Of a stretch of DNA of 64,000 bases, positions 11,800 through 23,032 are shown piece by piece. Position 1 is the stretch's first letter. Each line of letters opens with the position of its first letter. Location of the stretch: assembly GCA_025642065.1 (NCBI GenBank), contig JAODUP010000832.1:146001-210000 (forward strand). Direction: 5' to 3'. The stretch is from Paralvinella palmiformis (lineage: Eukaryota; Annelida; Polychaeta; Terebellida; Alvinellidae). A program made the position numbers and the translations under genes. The notes beneath the pieces were generated by a model. The model was not told the DNA's origin. It saw nothing but the letters and a program-made list of their open reading frames with translations, and did not search any database.

Positions 11800-14513
11800 T
11801 TGTGTGCATTATAAAGACATTTTCTGTGAAAAATTTAGGTTATTTCTTATTTTGCAACAAGTACTGAATCAGGTAAGTAGTCAAAACAATTAATTGTTTT
11901 ATTTAAGAAAAAAAAACAGTATTATTATACAATATTTAATTTTTATGTTTTTTTTATAGCACATACTTTATTAATGTATAGTGGAAACATAATTTATAAG
12001 TATAGGTATTTTTATGTTGCCCCTGTATTACTGAAAGGGTGTCTCCTTGGCTTAACTCGGATAGTGTGGTTAGCCACAAATCTCTAGAACCTGTCTTCAA
12101 AACAAAGCCAGGCTATTACTGGAGCATTTTTCATCTTTCACTTTGCCTTATTACTTTTGAAGCCTATTTAGCCTACTGTGTGCACAGAAGTGGCCATAAA
12201 GTATCAATGTTTAACTTTTTTCTGTATTATTGAAAAGTATTACTGAATCGAAAGTAAATAAATTTGATAAAATAGGGAACACATCTCTTAAGAATGCATG
12301 TACAAAAAAAGGAAATATTACATGAATTTCCAGTCTTTGAGCAAACTATATTGCTGTATTAAGTATTTAGACAAGTTACAGTCAGTCCAATTGCTCTAAC
12401 AAGCTTTTTTAACATATTCTAATACCTTTTGATTGATTTTGTTTTGGAAACATGTTCTAACATACTGCAGTACTGAAGTTATTTAGATCTTTAAATAATT
12501 ACGTAGAGAATTCTATTGTTTTTGGGGAGATTATTTGATTTCACTGATCTCGTGAATAATCTTCACATACAACATGATGATTTTTCAGTCATTCAGATAA
12601 TGATATCTTGATGCATTGTGATTTCAGTAGTTCATGATATTTATAATTTTCATTATATCGAGGAATATATAGTTATTAATGAATCCTGATGTATACACTT
12701 TGTGTCCTTTTCAGATTATCAGAAATTCTGTCAGAAACGATCAGCAATACAGATGTTTGATAAGCCAGTTGTACTGAAGGTAAATAGGCCAAGCTGTTAC
12801 AGCTGGAATATGACATGACCAGTAGTTACAGATGTACAGTGCCAAACTGTTACAGCTGGAATATGACCAGTTGTTACAGCTGTAAAACCTGTGAATAAGG
12901 GCTGATTCACACCAGCATATATTTACCACGTTAAACTCGCAGCAAGTAAAGACATATTTTGTACGGTTCTTAAAACCCATTTATTCAAATTTGCGTATTT
13001 ATAATTTTAAACCAGTTTATTATGTATGAAATGTATTTGAGCTATATGAGCTCAGAATATGTTTTAATTAAGTTTTAAATGTTAAGTGCCTTAGAGCAAT
13101 TAAAGTTGAATAAGGTGCTATGTAAAATACTATTATTATTATTATCATCAGTGGTTTGGCCAAATAAATCTATAAGTTGGGTGGGCATAGTTATATTTCT
13201 GTCGAAAACCTGACTTCTGTGTGAGCCTCTTTTTTAGATGGTTGCCTAAGCTAGGTTTTGCTGTGTTTGTGATGACTAAAAACATATAAGATTTGGTCTT
13301 TAATAAATGGCCAACACATGATCGAGGGAAGATTTTAATAAATTTCTTGCTTTGTTCTTGTTGACATTTTTAGAAATGACACGTTACTGATGTTTAAACA
13401 TTCTTGTTGATGTGTATTTGCTTTATTGTCCTTGTCTAGCCTTTATTGTACTTGTCTAACCTTTTTTTTCCTTGTCTAACCTTTATTGTCCTTGTCTAAC
13501 ATTTATTTTACTTGTCTAACCTTTTTTTTCCTTTTCTAATCTTTATTGTCCTTGTCTAACCGTTATTGTCCTTGTCTAACCTTTATTGTCCTTGTCTAAC
13601 ATTTTTTTGTCCTTGTCTAACCTTTATTGTCCTTGTTTAATCTTTTTTGTCCTTGTCTAATCTTTATTGTCCTTGTCTAACCATTTTTGTAATTGTCTAA
13701 CCTTTATTGTCCTTGTCTAACTATAGTAACATTTTAAACATATTTATTATCATGTATTTTGTATTGGGCTATTTCAAAAACTATTGGAGGGACACCTATG
13801 TGGCTTAACTGGTCGTGTGGTTGGCCACATATCTATAACAGCTGGGTTTAAACCCCAGCCAGACTATGTCAGAAGGATGTTTCATCTTTCACTTCACCCC
13901 ATTACCTGTGGAAAGGCCCATTTAACTTACCTTGTGTGCAAACGTGTCCATAAAACATATATATTTACATAAACTATTGGCTTGTTCAATGTACATTGTA
14001 TATTTATGATTTATTTTTAACATGTCATCACCAATCTGCATTTTAAGATTATCACCATCTTATTGTCACCCTCATTAAATAAATTTGTAGTACTTTAACT
14101 CAATGTTTATTTATTTATTTGATGTATTTATGATTATTTTGGTGATTTGGTGAAATGTGGCTTAAAGATAATCTGTTGATGAAGATGACTTAAAGAGATC
14201 AATATCTGGTGATAATGTAATACATGTGATCATATTGATGAGTTTTACAACAAAAAAATACCATTGAACAATGACAGTTATTATATAATAATAATATTAA
14301 CAACACAAACTAATGATAATAATTTTTCAGGCATTTGAGCATCTTTGTGCTTTGGAACTGGTCCGTCCAGTAGATGGCAGCACAGGTCGTACCCAGAAAG
14401 AGTACCAGGCAATGACCTTACTAGTTGACAGTACACAGGTTACAGAGGCTCTACAGAAATATCCAAACTGTCCAACTGAAGTAAAACAATGGGCGATGTT
14501 ATCTGTGATGTAG
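7266..14513 (+). CDS. ORC4: Origin recognition complex subunit 4, C-terminal six exons
   Basis: ORC4 is part of the complex that marks replication origins and loads the MCM helicase. Exons with GT/AG ends and consistent phases: 7266-7442, 7880-7966, 9758-9866, 11587-11682, 12715-12779 and 14331-14513 (stop TAG). Together they encode about 238 residues. The first exon reads [18 protein letters not shown], close to the metazoan ORC4 stretch that follows the AAA+ ATPase core. Later exons give [15 protein letters not shown], then KPVVLK joined to AFEHL, and the C-terminal [15 protein letters not shown], all typical of ORC4's lid and winged-helix region. The usual protein is about 430 residues, so the N-terminal half with the Walker motifs is missing. 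I find no exon for it between 1 and 7265, so it may lie upstream of the window. Confidence 0.93.
7610..7745 (+). mobile_element. 5'-truncated family A SINE
   Basis: Lacks the A box. It retains the body from the B-box region ('ACAAATCTCGATATGGGCAT') to 'GTGCACAAAAGTGGCCGTAA' with a CATCATCA tail. Lies in the first visible ORC4 intron. Confidence 0.8.
8176..8625 (+). mobile_element. Non-LTR retrotransposon 3' end
   Basis: Conceptual translation, with one frame break near 8285, gives the C-terminal reverse-transcriptase signature of CR1/L2/jockey-like elements: [10 protein letters not shown], then [10 protein letters not shown], then [10 protein letters not shown]. An untranslated tail ends in (ATT)n at about 8605-8620. 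It lies in an ORC4 intron. A second copy is at 39800-40195. It is 5'-truncated, as is usual for such elements. Confidence 0.82.
9617..9680. repeat. (TA)n microsatellite
   Basis: Long uninterrupted AT dinucleotides in an ORC4 intron, just upstream of exon 9758-9866. Similar tracts lie at 8730-8760 (CA)n and 8890-8910 (GT)n. Confidence 0.9.
10570..10760 (+). mobile_element. Partial AATTCC-rich MITE (family C)
   Basis: Shares 'CCTACTCATGGTAAAAA' and the GGAATTGACAAAATG repeats with the complete copy at 25869-26436. It ends at 'ATTGACCCTATG', the terminal inverted repeat of the copy at 14651-14950. The 5' end is degraded. Confidence 0.65.
10868..11140. repeat. Imperfect TTCATGAAC palindrome array
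   Basis: About a dozen or more copies or near-copies of TTCATGAAC/GTTCATGAA, a self-complementary 8-mer, spaced roughly 10-25 bases apart in an ORC4 intron directly after a family C MITE remnant. The strand could fold into hairpins. No function can be assigned. Confidence 0.7.
11757..11802. repeat. (TC)n(TG)n microsatellite
   Basis: CT dinucleotides run directly into GT dinucleotides, in an ORC4 intron. Confidence 0.9.
12036..12215 (+). mobile_element. Degenerate family A SINE
   Basis: The head 'CTCCTTGGCTTAACTCGG' and the body 'TTTCATCTTTCACTTTGCC' to 'GTGTGCACAGAAGTGGCC' match the family with many substitutions. Lies in the ORC4 intron between the fourth and fifth visible exons. Confidence 0.78.
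12930..13146 (+). mobile_element. Probable non-LTR retrotransposon 3' tail
   Basis: Carries a 'TTCTTAAAACCCATTTATT' segment like the end of a reverse-transcriptase ORF. It is followed by 'AAGTGCCTTAGAGC', 'GGTGCTATGTAAA' and a terminal (ATT)n, the usual layout of CR1-like 3' ends. No catalytic region is present. Confidence 0.45.
13434..13722 (+). repeat. 20-bp minisatellite
   Basis: About 14 tandem copies of a unit close to CCTTTATTGTCCTTGTCTAA, with substitutions and T-run length changes between units. Lies in the last ORC4 intron. Confidence 0.88.
13788..13960 (+). mobile_element. Family A SINE
   Basis: The A-box region 'TGTGGCTTAACTGGTCGTG', the B-box region 'GGTTTAAACCCC' (diverged) and the body to 'GTGTGCAAACGTGTCCATAA' are all recognisable. 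Lies in the last ORC4 intron. Confidence 0.82.
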
Positions 14514-14650
14514 ACACATCATCTCTTATCTACAGCAGTATCGTCTTTACGGGTCAATTTCCTCACCAAAACTGAGGATCACTCTGACAGCACAGGGATT
14601 AGAACACCACATTGCAAACCTCCAAGATGTGGACTTGATTCCATCTCATA

Positions 14651-14950
14651 CCAGACATGGGGTCAATTCTATTTTGTCAATTCCAAGTCAAATTTATCAA
14701 TTCTAATTTACCAATTCCAATTTTGTAAAAAATGGTACAACAACCTACTTGGAATATCTACTCTAAGCAGTTTATATTCCAAGTAAGATTGTCTTGGAAG
14801 AAATATTTCTGAATTAAAAAATTAAATGATAATTTAATTTGTGGGTTTAATTTATTTGTAGGAAATTTCAAATTATCAATTCCAATTTCTTTTAAATTCC
14901 AATTCCGGAATTGCCCATCAATTCCAAAATTGAATTGACCCTATGTCTGG
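14651..14950. mobile_element. Complete MITE, family C, in the ORC4 3' UTR
   Basis: A 300-bp element with terminal inverted repeats CCAGACATGGGGTCAATTC and GAATTGACCCTATGTCTGG (18 of 19 positions pair). It is flanked by the 6-bp direct repeat CTCATA at 14645-14650 and 14951-14956. The interior is packed with AATTCC/GGAATT motifs and encodes nothing. It lies between the ORC4 stop codon and the best poly(A) signal, so ORC4 mRNA probably carries it. Confidence 0.85.
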
Positions 14951-15382
14951 CTCATACCTGTATTTGTGTGATTTATTTCCTTAGGAAGTTGTTCCTAGGC
15001 TATATGTCCAAGTGGTCAACTGCACTGGGGCCTAATAACTCATCTCAACAACTCAGTTCCCTACCAAAACCCAACGCTTGGTTATGGATATTTAAGTGGT
15101 GGTTTTTCCCTATTTTGTGTCTGGTATTCTCTTTATACATTTCTACAGAGGACCATTCCTAAAATAGTCTGATTGTGTGTCAGTGATAATGAAGATAGGG
15201 GATTGGCGTGTGTTCTCCCTTTATCTGTCAAGATTGAGCAATGTATTGATGTAAAGTTTTTTGTAAGCATTCAGGATATTTTTATATAAGCATGTATTAT
15301 AAACCAACATTTTATCTTGTGTTGTACCAGATGTGTATTGGAGAGTTTTGTTGTGTGTGTGTGTGTCTGTGAAAGGATTATA

Positions 15383-15388
15383 AATAAA
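15383..15388 (+). terminator. Candidate ORC4 poly(A) signal
   Basis: The first canonical AATAAA after the ORC4 stop codon, about 870 bases downstream. An ATTAAA near 14815, inside the MITE, is a possible earlier signal. Confidence 0.5.
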
Positions 15389-15644
15389 CAAATGCTGAAC
15401 TTTCAGCATCTAAACAAAACCTTTATGCAGTAATATTCTGTAACAAATATACAGAAATTTAAGAATATCATATTCTTAAATACCTAATTAAATTAGGTAG
15501 TTAAGAATATGACAAATATAGCTTTCAAAATTGCTTTAAACTTCCATCAAACAGATTTATTTATTTATAAGCAATCTTTAAGCACTATGCCATATAAAAT
15601 ATTCAAGCATAGTGATGCTATTGTGTACCCCTTTATTCTTTATG

Positions 15645-16235
15645 TTAAAGGGACAGTTCACACTCAGAAAAATTTCTTAAATATGTAACGCTTAGAATAG
15701 TAACCAGAAATTCCACAATAATAATCATGAAATATATATGATATAAAGATAGGGAAATAATCCAAATTACTGGAGGGCCACCATTACGGCTGCACCGGAA
15801 GCCAGATTCAAAAGCGGGAAGGAGAAAACTCAAATGCTCCGACATCATATGAGCCCTCTTTAGTCTGACGCAGATCATAGTTGCTCTTCAACATTAATAT
15901 CTCAGCCATTTTGAATCATCTTCCTCTTTTAAGGTTCCTTCCAGCTCAAACTGATATGGTTGTATGTCATTCATTTGGTGTAATTTTAATAAGATTATTG
16001 CACTTTTTTCTAGAATAATTCTTAGCTCACAGTTGTTTACACGCTTTTGTATCCGCTCTACAAACATCTGGTCAAACTGCTGTGTTCCAAGTGACTTCAG
16101 CATTTAGGAGCTTCCGGTCTCTGTCTAGTTTCAAAATGGCGGCGCCCACAGGCCATGAAAAGTCGACTTGACATCATTATGATCATAGCTGTATTAGTCC
16201 TGAAAATGTGAAATGAAGGTGGACTATCCCTTTAA
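15645..16235. mobile_element. piggyBac-like MITE bounded by TTAA
   Basis: The ends TTAAAGGGACAGTTCAC and GTGGACTATCCCTTTAA are inverted repeats (15 of 17 positions pair) and both include TTAA, the piggyBac target site. The element is 591 bp. On the minus strand it holds two short open frames, at 15894-16103 (69 residues) and 15645-15878. They share no transposase motif I know. 'GGCGCCGCCATTTTGAAACT' lies just upstream of the first. Confidence 0.72.
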
Positions 16236-16559
16236 CTTCCATTTTCTTGGCCAAGTCATTACAAACATGGTATTTACTATATTTGTAGAGAAATCATCTA
16301 TAATTATTGGCAGCCATTTTGCATCATTTACATACATAATCTATGCATTTCGTTAGTCTGTCTAATGAGAGCCATTTATGGCAATATTAATGTAAGGCGA
16401 TTATTATTAAATGTGATCAAACATGTTAGTAACAACCAAACTATTATGACTTTTTAATATTTATTCTCTAAACGTGAAATGATCATAGGTAAATATGATC
16501 ATAAAAAATAATAATAAAATACAGTAAGGTGTAATAAGACATGGCATGTGTGTGTAGGT

Positions 16560-16594
<35 letters not shown>

Positions 16595-19233
16595 AATACA
16601 CATTTCTGTGCTCAGTTGATTAAGAGCAATAACGTTACACATGTTTCTTATAACATTAAAGTGTACTTTGCTGCTATGTATGGCATACCCTAAAACGAGG
16701 AAATGTCACCACAGCAACTATGTGCATAGAATGTTAATGTGCAGTGAGTTGCTAGTAAGTTGTAGTACTTTTTACTACTGGAAAACAAGTCATATATAAA
16801 AAAATCTTTTAAGTATTTTTTATCTTTAACATACACTGTATAAAGTCTAATAAATTCCACACACCAGATAATATCGTGGATATACTATCATCGCTCATAT
16901 TCTGAGTAATGTTGCTTGACAGAGTACAGATCACCGGAGCACTTTACAGAAATAATGCTTTGTTTGATGTAAACGAACATAGTACCAAATATAAACTTCA
17001 GTAGAAAATTATATCATACGTAACACACAGTGTAACTCGTACAAAACACTATTTGTCATACTTCTTTTACGTTGGCACAATTAGACAAAATAATCTTATC
17101 AGCTATCATTTCACATCATCAACCTCAATGACACACACGAATAGGAAATAGTAGCAGCAATAATTGGGAATGTTTGATACAACAAGCTCAACACTGAAAT
17201 CAAGAGAGAAACAAAAATATTGATATTTATAGTTAATAAAACTTGAGTGAACTCCAGATGGTCGTTGATTGGGTTTCGAGGTAATACATTTATGTTAAGT
17301 CTGACCCGAACACGTTTTACAGAGTCTACTATTGGATCAATCGGACATTCTGAATAGACAACGGATTGATCGGTTAAGTTCATCATCTGTCGGATACGAG
17401 ATATGTTAATTAATTAGCCTTCATAGCTGTTATACAACTTCTAATATAAACATAACATTAATCACTTTATATCAGATAATTAATAAAATTAAAAAAATAC
17501 ATTTCATAAATGCTCTGCATTTCATACAGTATTAACTGAATCATGAAAGAATACAGTTTTATAGCATTTTCACAACACTATTTGTGTGTAGTGTATATAG
17601 AGCTGGCATGTAGAATAACAAAAATAATATCGCATTTAGTATTTGTTTTCTGATGCCAGATCACGAAATAGCATTTTAATTTCATTGGTATAAGACTTCA
17701 GTAAAAAATAAATCTGATTAATCAGTAAACGTAAACAAGGATTATACATTTAGCTATAACAAGGGACTACTTGCCTCAATACAAAATGTATAAGCATCAC
17801 TCAACTATAAGTTAATAAACACAGATAAAAATTCTAAAACATGCTTAAGTACATATATTTAAGTGCAGCTCAGAGTTGACTCGGTACTAAACTCACACAT
17901 CATACGATTACTAATTTAAAACAACGCATAAATAACCAATAACACAATGCATATGGAATATAGCATCAGCTAAAATGACTAGTAAACATTCTGAAGAGAA
18001 ACAACTGGTTTCTTTGCAAGGCACTGACTGACAGAAGACAAGGTAATGTGTGTGGTTTTAACAATGAAACCATATCGGTCTTCAGTCCATTGCGAAGAAG
18101 GTTAAAGTGAATCATCCGAAATCCAAACAAGTCTAACTAAAGTTTTGTTCATTTATCCGTGTTAACAATGTGTTTTCTGTATACAGGAGGTTCTCAGCTT
18201 ATGAACGAGATCGGTCTTTACATACTTTCGTAAATCGAATTTGTACGCAAGTCGAATCACACTCTCTAAATGTACGAACCGCCGGCCCCTGATCCTTAAA
18301 TAATTGTGCAATAAGTATCTGAATCACTCGTCTATCCTAACACCTTGTTATATTTGTTTTTTGTGTAAGAAAACCCACTCCTAACAATAAAGTACACATT
18401 TATCACTGGGATCGGCTGTACGCTTAGGAGACATAATGAGGGGATAAAGAATACACAAAAAACACACAATCCTAAAAAGCAGATAATCCAAGATAACATA
18501 TGGCAGGAACTGAGTGTTCCTCCTCTGCTAGGCGACACTTGACAACATATTTTCCATGCAAGCTGTGCCACAATCAAGTATGCCAATCCGTAACTATGGC
18601 CCACTGCTAGTAACTTGAAACAACAACCGTTAAGCAATTATGGGGTTTGTTCGTAATGGCGAATTGCTGTAACTCTGAGCAACCATAACCCGAGGACTTC
18701 CTGTATACTTTGTTGCAGGTTCAAAAGACTATAATATTTTAGCCTGAAAATGGTATTTTACTTGTTTCAAATTTATAAGTCTCATATGCAAATTTTTTGT
18801 TCCACTGATGAGACTTCGAAATGTCAGTATCACTTATAAACAACTCTAGTTATTAAACACAGGGACTGATAATATGCTATAGTACAAAAAATTACAACTG
18901 TCAGACTACAGTACTATATGCTGTATTTGATATTTAATCTTATTACAATGATGTCAACATATACTGTATTAGATTACAGTGTTGACAGTATAGGCTGTAT
19001 CTGATAGTAATCAAATAACGGTGTTGGTTAAGACTAGAGCTTGTTCCATGAAAGTAATCTCAATTCTGAATTAGTCATTTGGCAGTCTCGAGGTCTTTTT
19101 CTTTGGTACTTCGACACAACAAGCTTTCTTTTCCTGTATCTAGTAAGAATCTGTTGCATATCTTCTTTAGACATGTACCCCAGAGTTTTGTCGTTGTTGT
19201 TGATATTTTTGTTATCCTGTCTCTTGACAGTAA
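16236..19233. other. Gene-free stretch, likely including TMEM169 3' UTR
   Basis: AT-rich, with (TA)n at 16560-16587. No exon-like open frame, SINE or tRNA was recognised. The TMEM169 transcript continues into the upper end of this interval, but I could not settle its poly(A) site. Confidence 0.5.
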
Positions 19234-20267
19234 TTAGATGACAGTGCCTGGCATGTTCTCATCCATCACACTAAGTGCGCCGTTCTCATTCAGTATGACC
19301 ACCTCATATGGTGAACACTCCGGAACTCCAAGCTTCTCACACAGCGAGCCATAAAAACCTTTCTCAAAGTCTCGGATCTCATTGAGCCACCGCCTCCAGC
19401 TCCATGAGAGCTGTCTGATGGCGGCAAACGCAGCAACGGCTAATGGAATGAGGAAGACTATCAGTGGGAAGATGACGATGAGGAGGGGACAGAGGAATAT
19501 CTTATGCCAGATGGTTTTCTCCTCACTAAGACACAGGTAAATGTTATACCAACACAGCGTGCAGATGTACAGATTGACGAAAAGGCTCGAGATGAAGGCA
19601 AATGGAAGAAACAGGATTGACAGCAGCAGGACATGTGGGCCACGATGAGCACTGCACAAGCCAGGTGATTCTTTGTCACGGTTCTCGGTGATGGTGCTCC
19701 TGTTAAGCCGGTCAATCTCGCCCTGAGTCAACTGCAGCTGTACCTCGACAACTTGGTCCTTTTTGCCACGTTTCAGAGTCCCAGTATAGATACTACTACT
19801 GGCTGAATAGATGCTCACATTCATCGTTCCCATGCTGTCCATGGTGGCACTAGGATCTGACGACGGCGTCGGTCTTCTGTGAATGATCGGGCTGTCCTCC
19901 TGGACGTCATCCGAACTCTGATCCAACAAGGTCATCGGAATGTCCTCTACGGGAATCTTAACCACGTGATCATCCCTACTCATTAAACTTGGTTCTTTAC
20001 CAGCCATCTGCTTCAGGGTGCCAGATGGACTCTCATCACACAGTCCCCAACTATCATCAGTGGTCTGTGAAACATTAGTCTTTGTTCCATTACCATTATT
20101 GGGGCAATCTGATGACGTTTCTTCCACTGTATGGCGCTGATTGTTTTCCTTTACACTTTTCATATTGCCTGTGGATGTTGTTACATGTTTCTTTGAGATG
20201 GTTTTGCTAGCGAAATCACCATCATTTGCAAGTGTATCGGCCACATATCTAGTACAGTCCAAGTATT
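19234..20267 (-). CDS. TMEM169: Transmembrane protein 169, main coding exon
   Basis: The protein ends at the stop at 19234. It matches the conserved C-terminal core of TMEM169: GTLKRGKK near the front, RGPHVLLL opening the first membrane segment, WYNIYL, EEKTIWHKI, a second long hydrophobic stretch, QLSWSW, and EKGFYGSLCEKLG followed by CSPY. Two or three membrane-spanning segments lie at about 19440-19640. The N-terminal half is polar, Ser/Thr-rich and acidic, as in vertebrate homologues. The exon probably starts at 20267 at a good acceptor (TTTCTTTGCAG on the minus strand). The open frame continues to 20370, but that stretch reads as intron. The upstream exon with the start codon was not found. 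The molecular function of TMEM169 is poorly known. Confidence 0.88.
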
Positions 20268-20749
20268 CTGCAAAGAAATATGTACAGATAAACAATTGAA
20301 ATGATTCAGTTGTGTTTCCTGTAGGTAGATGTCCATTTAAAATTGCTAACTCAATCAAAACACTTAGCAAAAGTAAAACATGTCATGGCTGGGTCATGTC
20401 ACAGAGGAATTAATAGCTGTACATCCAAAAATTACTGAGCAGGTTATTTTTAGTATAATTATTTTCTTTGTTGTTGTTTGTTAATATCTTTCATCGCATA
20501 ACTTAATTGTGGGTGTATCACAAACAATAAACAATTCAACTGGTTATATATTCGATAAAAGAATCTTTACTATCCAAAATAAGAATTATCTGCAGATAAG
20601 TCAACAAGCCATAAATCATCTTCTTGGTGAGAGAGATGAATGCTAAGTATTCTCAGTACATTGGTAGCCAGCCACCTTAGGTAAATGTACTTAGCAGAAA
20701 TGTAAATGAAATAATGTTGCTGTATAAATACTGTACGTTAAATGGTTCC

Positions 20750-20880
20750 CACAATCTCTAAAGATGATGTGGCATGGTGAAACATAACTAGTCCAGAATT
20801 TGAACCCTGAAATTTGAGGTCTGTGACCAACAGCACTACCAGTTTTGCTAGGGAGACACCAAACACCTATATACACAAAA
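20750..20880 (-). mobile_element. Degenerate tRNA-derived SINE head
   Basis: On the minus strand it shows 'ACTGGTAGTGCTGTTGGTCACAG' and 'GGGTTCAAATTCTGG', resembling the A and B boxes of family A. The body is poorly preserved. Confidence 0.45.
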
Positions 20881-21729
20881 ACGTAGGTACTGACTGATCT
20901 AAAGTCCTTTTCGTTAATGTTGGCTTCCAGAGAGATGCTTCTCATGCTGTATTTGGTAACACTGAATTCGAATCCTATATGAGCCAAGCTGGGAAACTGT
21001 GCAGTTGATACCATTAAATTATATCTTCAATATTGGAATCAATCCACGGATCGCTTTATATCATCTCTGAGTAACAATAACATTCTGTCTTCAGGTGAAT
21101 TTATACCTGGATAAGATTTTAGTTTTCCATTTGACCTTACCATTGAGTACACGATTAATATTATGCAGATGTAAATTCGCATGAGCATACTGCCTTATAA
21201 GGTGCGCCATTTTACATTTCAGACCATACAGATAATTTACTAGTCACTATCACCAATTGTTTCCTGCAAGTTTTTTTCAGTTAAGATCATCTCTGATGTT
21301 GTATGCTTCAATTTGTTTTCCTAAATGTGACCTGTGGAACCTGGGACCACCATTCTAGTACCATCAGAATGCCCGAGTGGTGTATGCTCTCAGATAAAGT
21401 TATCGCGAACATCATTCAAACTGCTGTCTGTTGTACTGTGATTTTTAAGGTAAGGAATTATGAATGAAGTCAGTCAAACGTAGCTGGGCATTGGTCGCAT
21501 GCTGTAAGGTTTCAAGAAAATTTACATTTCGTCTCGTATTAGAGTCGTTTTAAGGCTACCTGACACTTTGCTGCGGAGCCCTAACTGGTTCTTACTTTAG
21601 AAATGAAGAAAGCATTTGAGAAAATATTGTGATCTAAGTTCACGAATGTATAAGCTCTATTATCTGCAAATGTTCCATACCAATACTCGAAACATGTGGG
21701 AGTATGAATGGAGAACAGATAGGATGATT

Positions 21730-22040
21730 TGAGTGGACAGAGATGGGAATGCTGCGATGGATGCGCAGTGTGTCTCCGAGAGATAAGATACTGAGTGTAG
21801 AGCTGAGGGAGATAATGGGGATTGAACTGATAACAGAGGTTGAGGTGGCTGGGAAAGGTGTTACAGAAAGATGATGGTGAATGTGTGGAGAAAAGAATGT
21901 TGTATGAGGTGGATGATGTAAGAGGTAGAGAAAAGCCAAGGATGACACGGAATCAGCTGGTGAAGAAGGATATGAGAGAATACGGGTTGAATAAGATAGA
22001 TGTGAAAGATCAGGTAAAATGGAGAAGACCGAGGTGGGAA
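21730..22040 (+). mobile_element. Non-LTR reverse-transcriptase C-terminal fragment
   Basis: In two frames the translation gives MLRWMRSVSPRDK, then MRWLGKVLQKDDGE, then KPRMTRNQLVKKDM and VKWRR. This is the characteristic tail of RTE/BovB-like and related reverse transcriptases (MLRW...RD..., RW.GHV.R.D, GR...RW.D.V..D). A frameshift near 21840 and the absence of the catalytic domain mark it as a dead fragment. Confidence 0.72.
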
Positions 22041-22374
22041 CCCACCAGTCAACCCACTAGTATGAGGAAAAAAAATCCTTTTCAAACGCCATTAGCTATT
22101 TTAAATTGCAGATTTTCCATTTATTTCATAAATCTCACATTATCTTATTATAGAATAAAGGTGATCCCGAGTTTCATAAATTAGATTTAAGGCCAGGTTA
22201 TAATACCTATCTGAGGATCAAAGAGAGACAGAGAGTTAAACCTAGTAAACTCAGTGGATTTTTTGTCTTTGTACACCCCAGTCATGTATCATACAACAAA
22301 TTAAGACAGGAAAAATTAACTAAGAAAAAAGTGGAAACCAGGAACACAATCATTTCAGTAGGAAATACTCAAAT

Positions 22375-22890
22375 AGAGTAGATGACTGCTTACAAAAAGT
22401 AGGCAGCAGCCCACCTATGGTGGGATGTAAAAACACTGCTGTGGTGTTGCTGGTGATGATGATGATTGATGTTTTACAGCCAGTTTTGAGCACAAGGTAG
22501 GCTAAATGGGCCGAGCGACCTCCAAAGGTAATGAGACGAAGTGAAAGACGAAACAACCTTCAGATATGCCCACGCCGGGATTCGAACACGGGTGGCAGTG
22601 ATCTGTGGTCCAGCATGCTACCGCTAGACCACAGAGGCGCCCCTGCTGTGGTGTTGCTGGAGGGGGTTTATGGATGTGGGGTGTAGTGAAGGGCTGGCCA
22701 TGGGGTAGTGGTAGCCATACTAACAGAGTAGTCGCCCTTCTCCATTGGGGGTTCTCCCCTGAAAAGTTGAGATAAATGGAGTATTTTGTCCATTCTAGGC
22801 CACATTTTCGCCAAAACCAAAGTAGCCGACCGATTTTCTGCCCAACTGTAAAATAGACGACGTATAGCGTCGGATGTCAGATGCTATGGA
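22375..22890 (+). mobile_element. Repeat family B, copy 2, split by a SINE
   Basis: Matches 5500-6130 at both ends ('ACAAAAAGTAGGCAG' and 'TAGACGACGTATAGCGTCGG') and internally ('TCTCCCCTGAAAA', 'CGCCAAAACCAAAGTAG'). It is interrupted by the SINE at 22454-22642. No coding potential is seen. Confidence 0.7.
22454..22642 (-). mobile_element. Family A SINE with perfect target-site duplication
   Basis: Flanked by an exact 18-base direct repeat, CTGCTGTGGTGTTGCTGG, at 22436-22453 and 22643-22660. That pins both ends of the element. Length 189 bases. The tail on the minus strand is (CAT)n, and the head begins with GGGCGCC. This copy defines the family. Confidence 0.95.
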
Positions 22891-23032
22891 AAAGGCTGCC
22901 ACTATGGCACTAGTGTATTCAGCCTTAACCAACACAATGTATTAAATGTCAGTATAGTCAAGAACAGACACCATAATGATGTATGGTGACAAGCAATATA
23001 TTAATTATGTCAAAAATGACAATGGAAAGTGA

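Noticed and set aside
20268..20370. N-terminal extension of the TMEM169 frame to the Met at 20370
   Set aside because: A strong acceptor at 20268 and non-conserved hydrophobic sequence upstream indicate intron.
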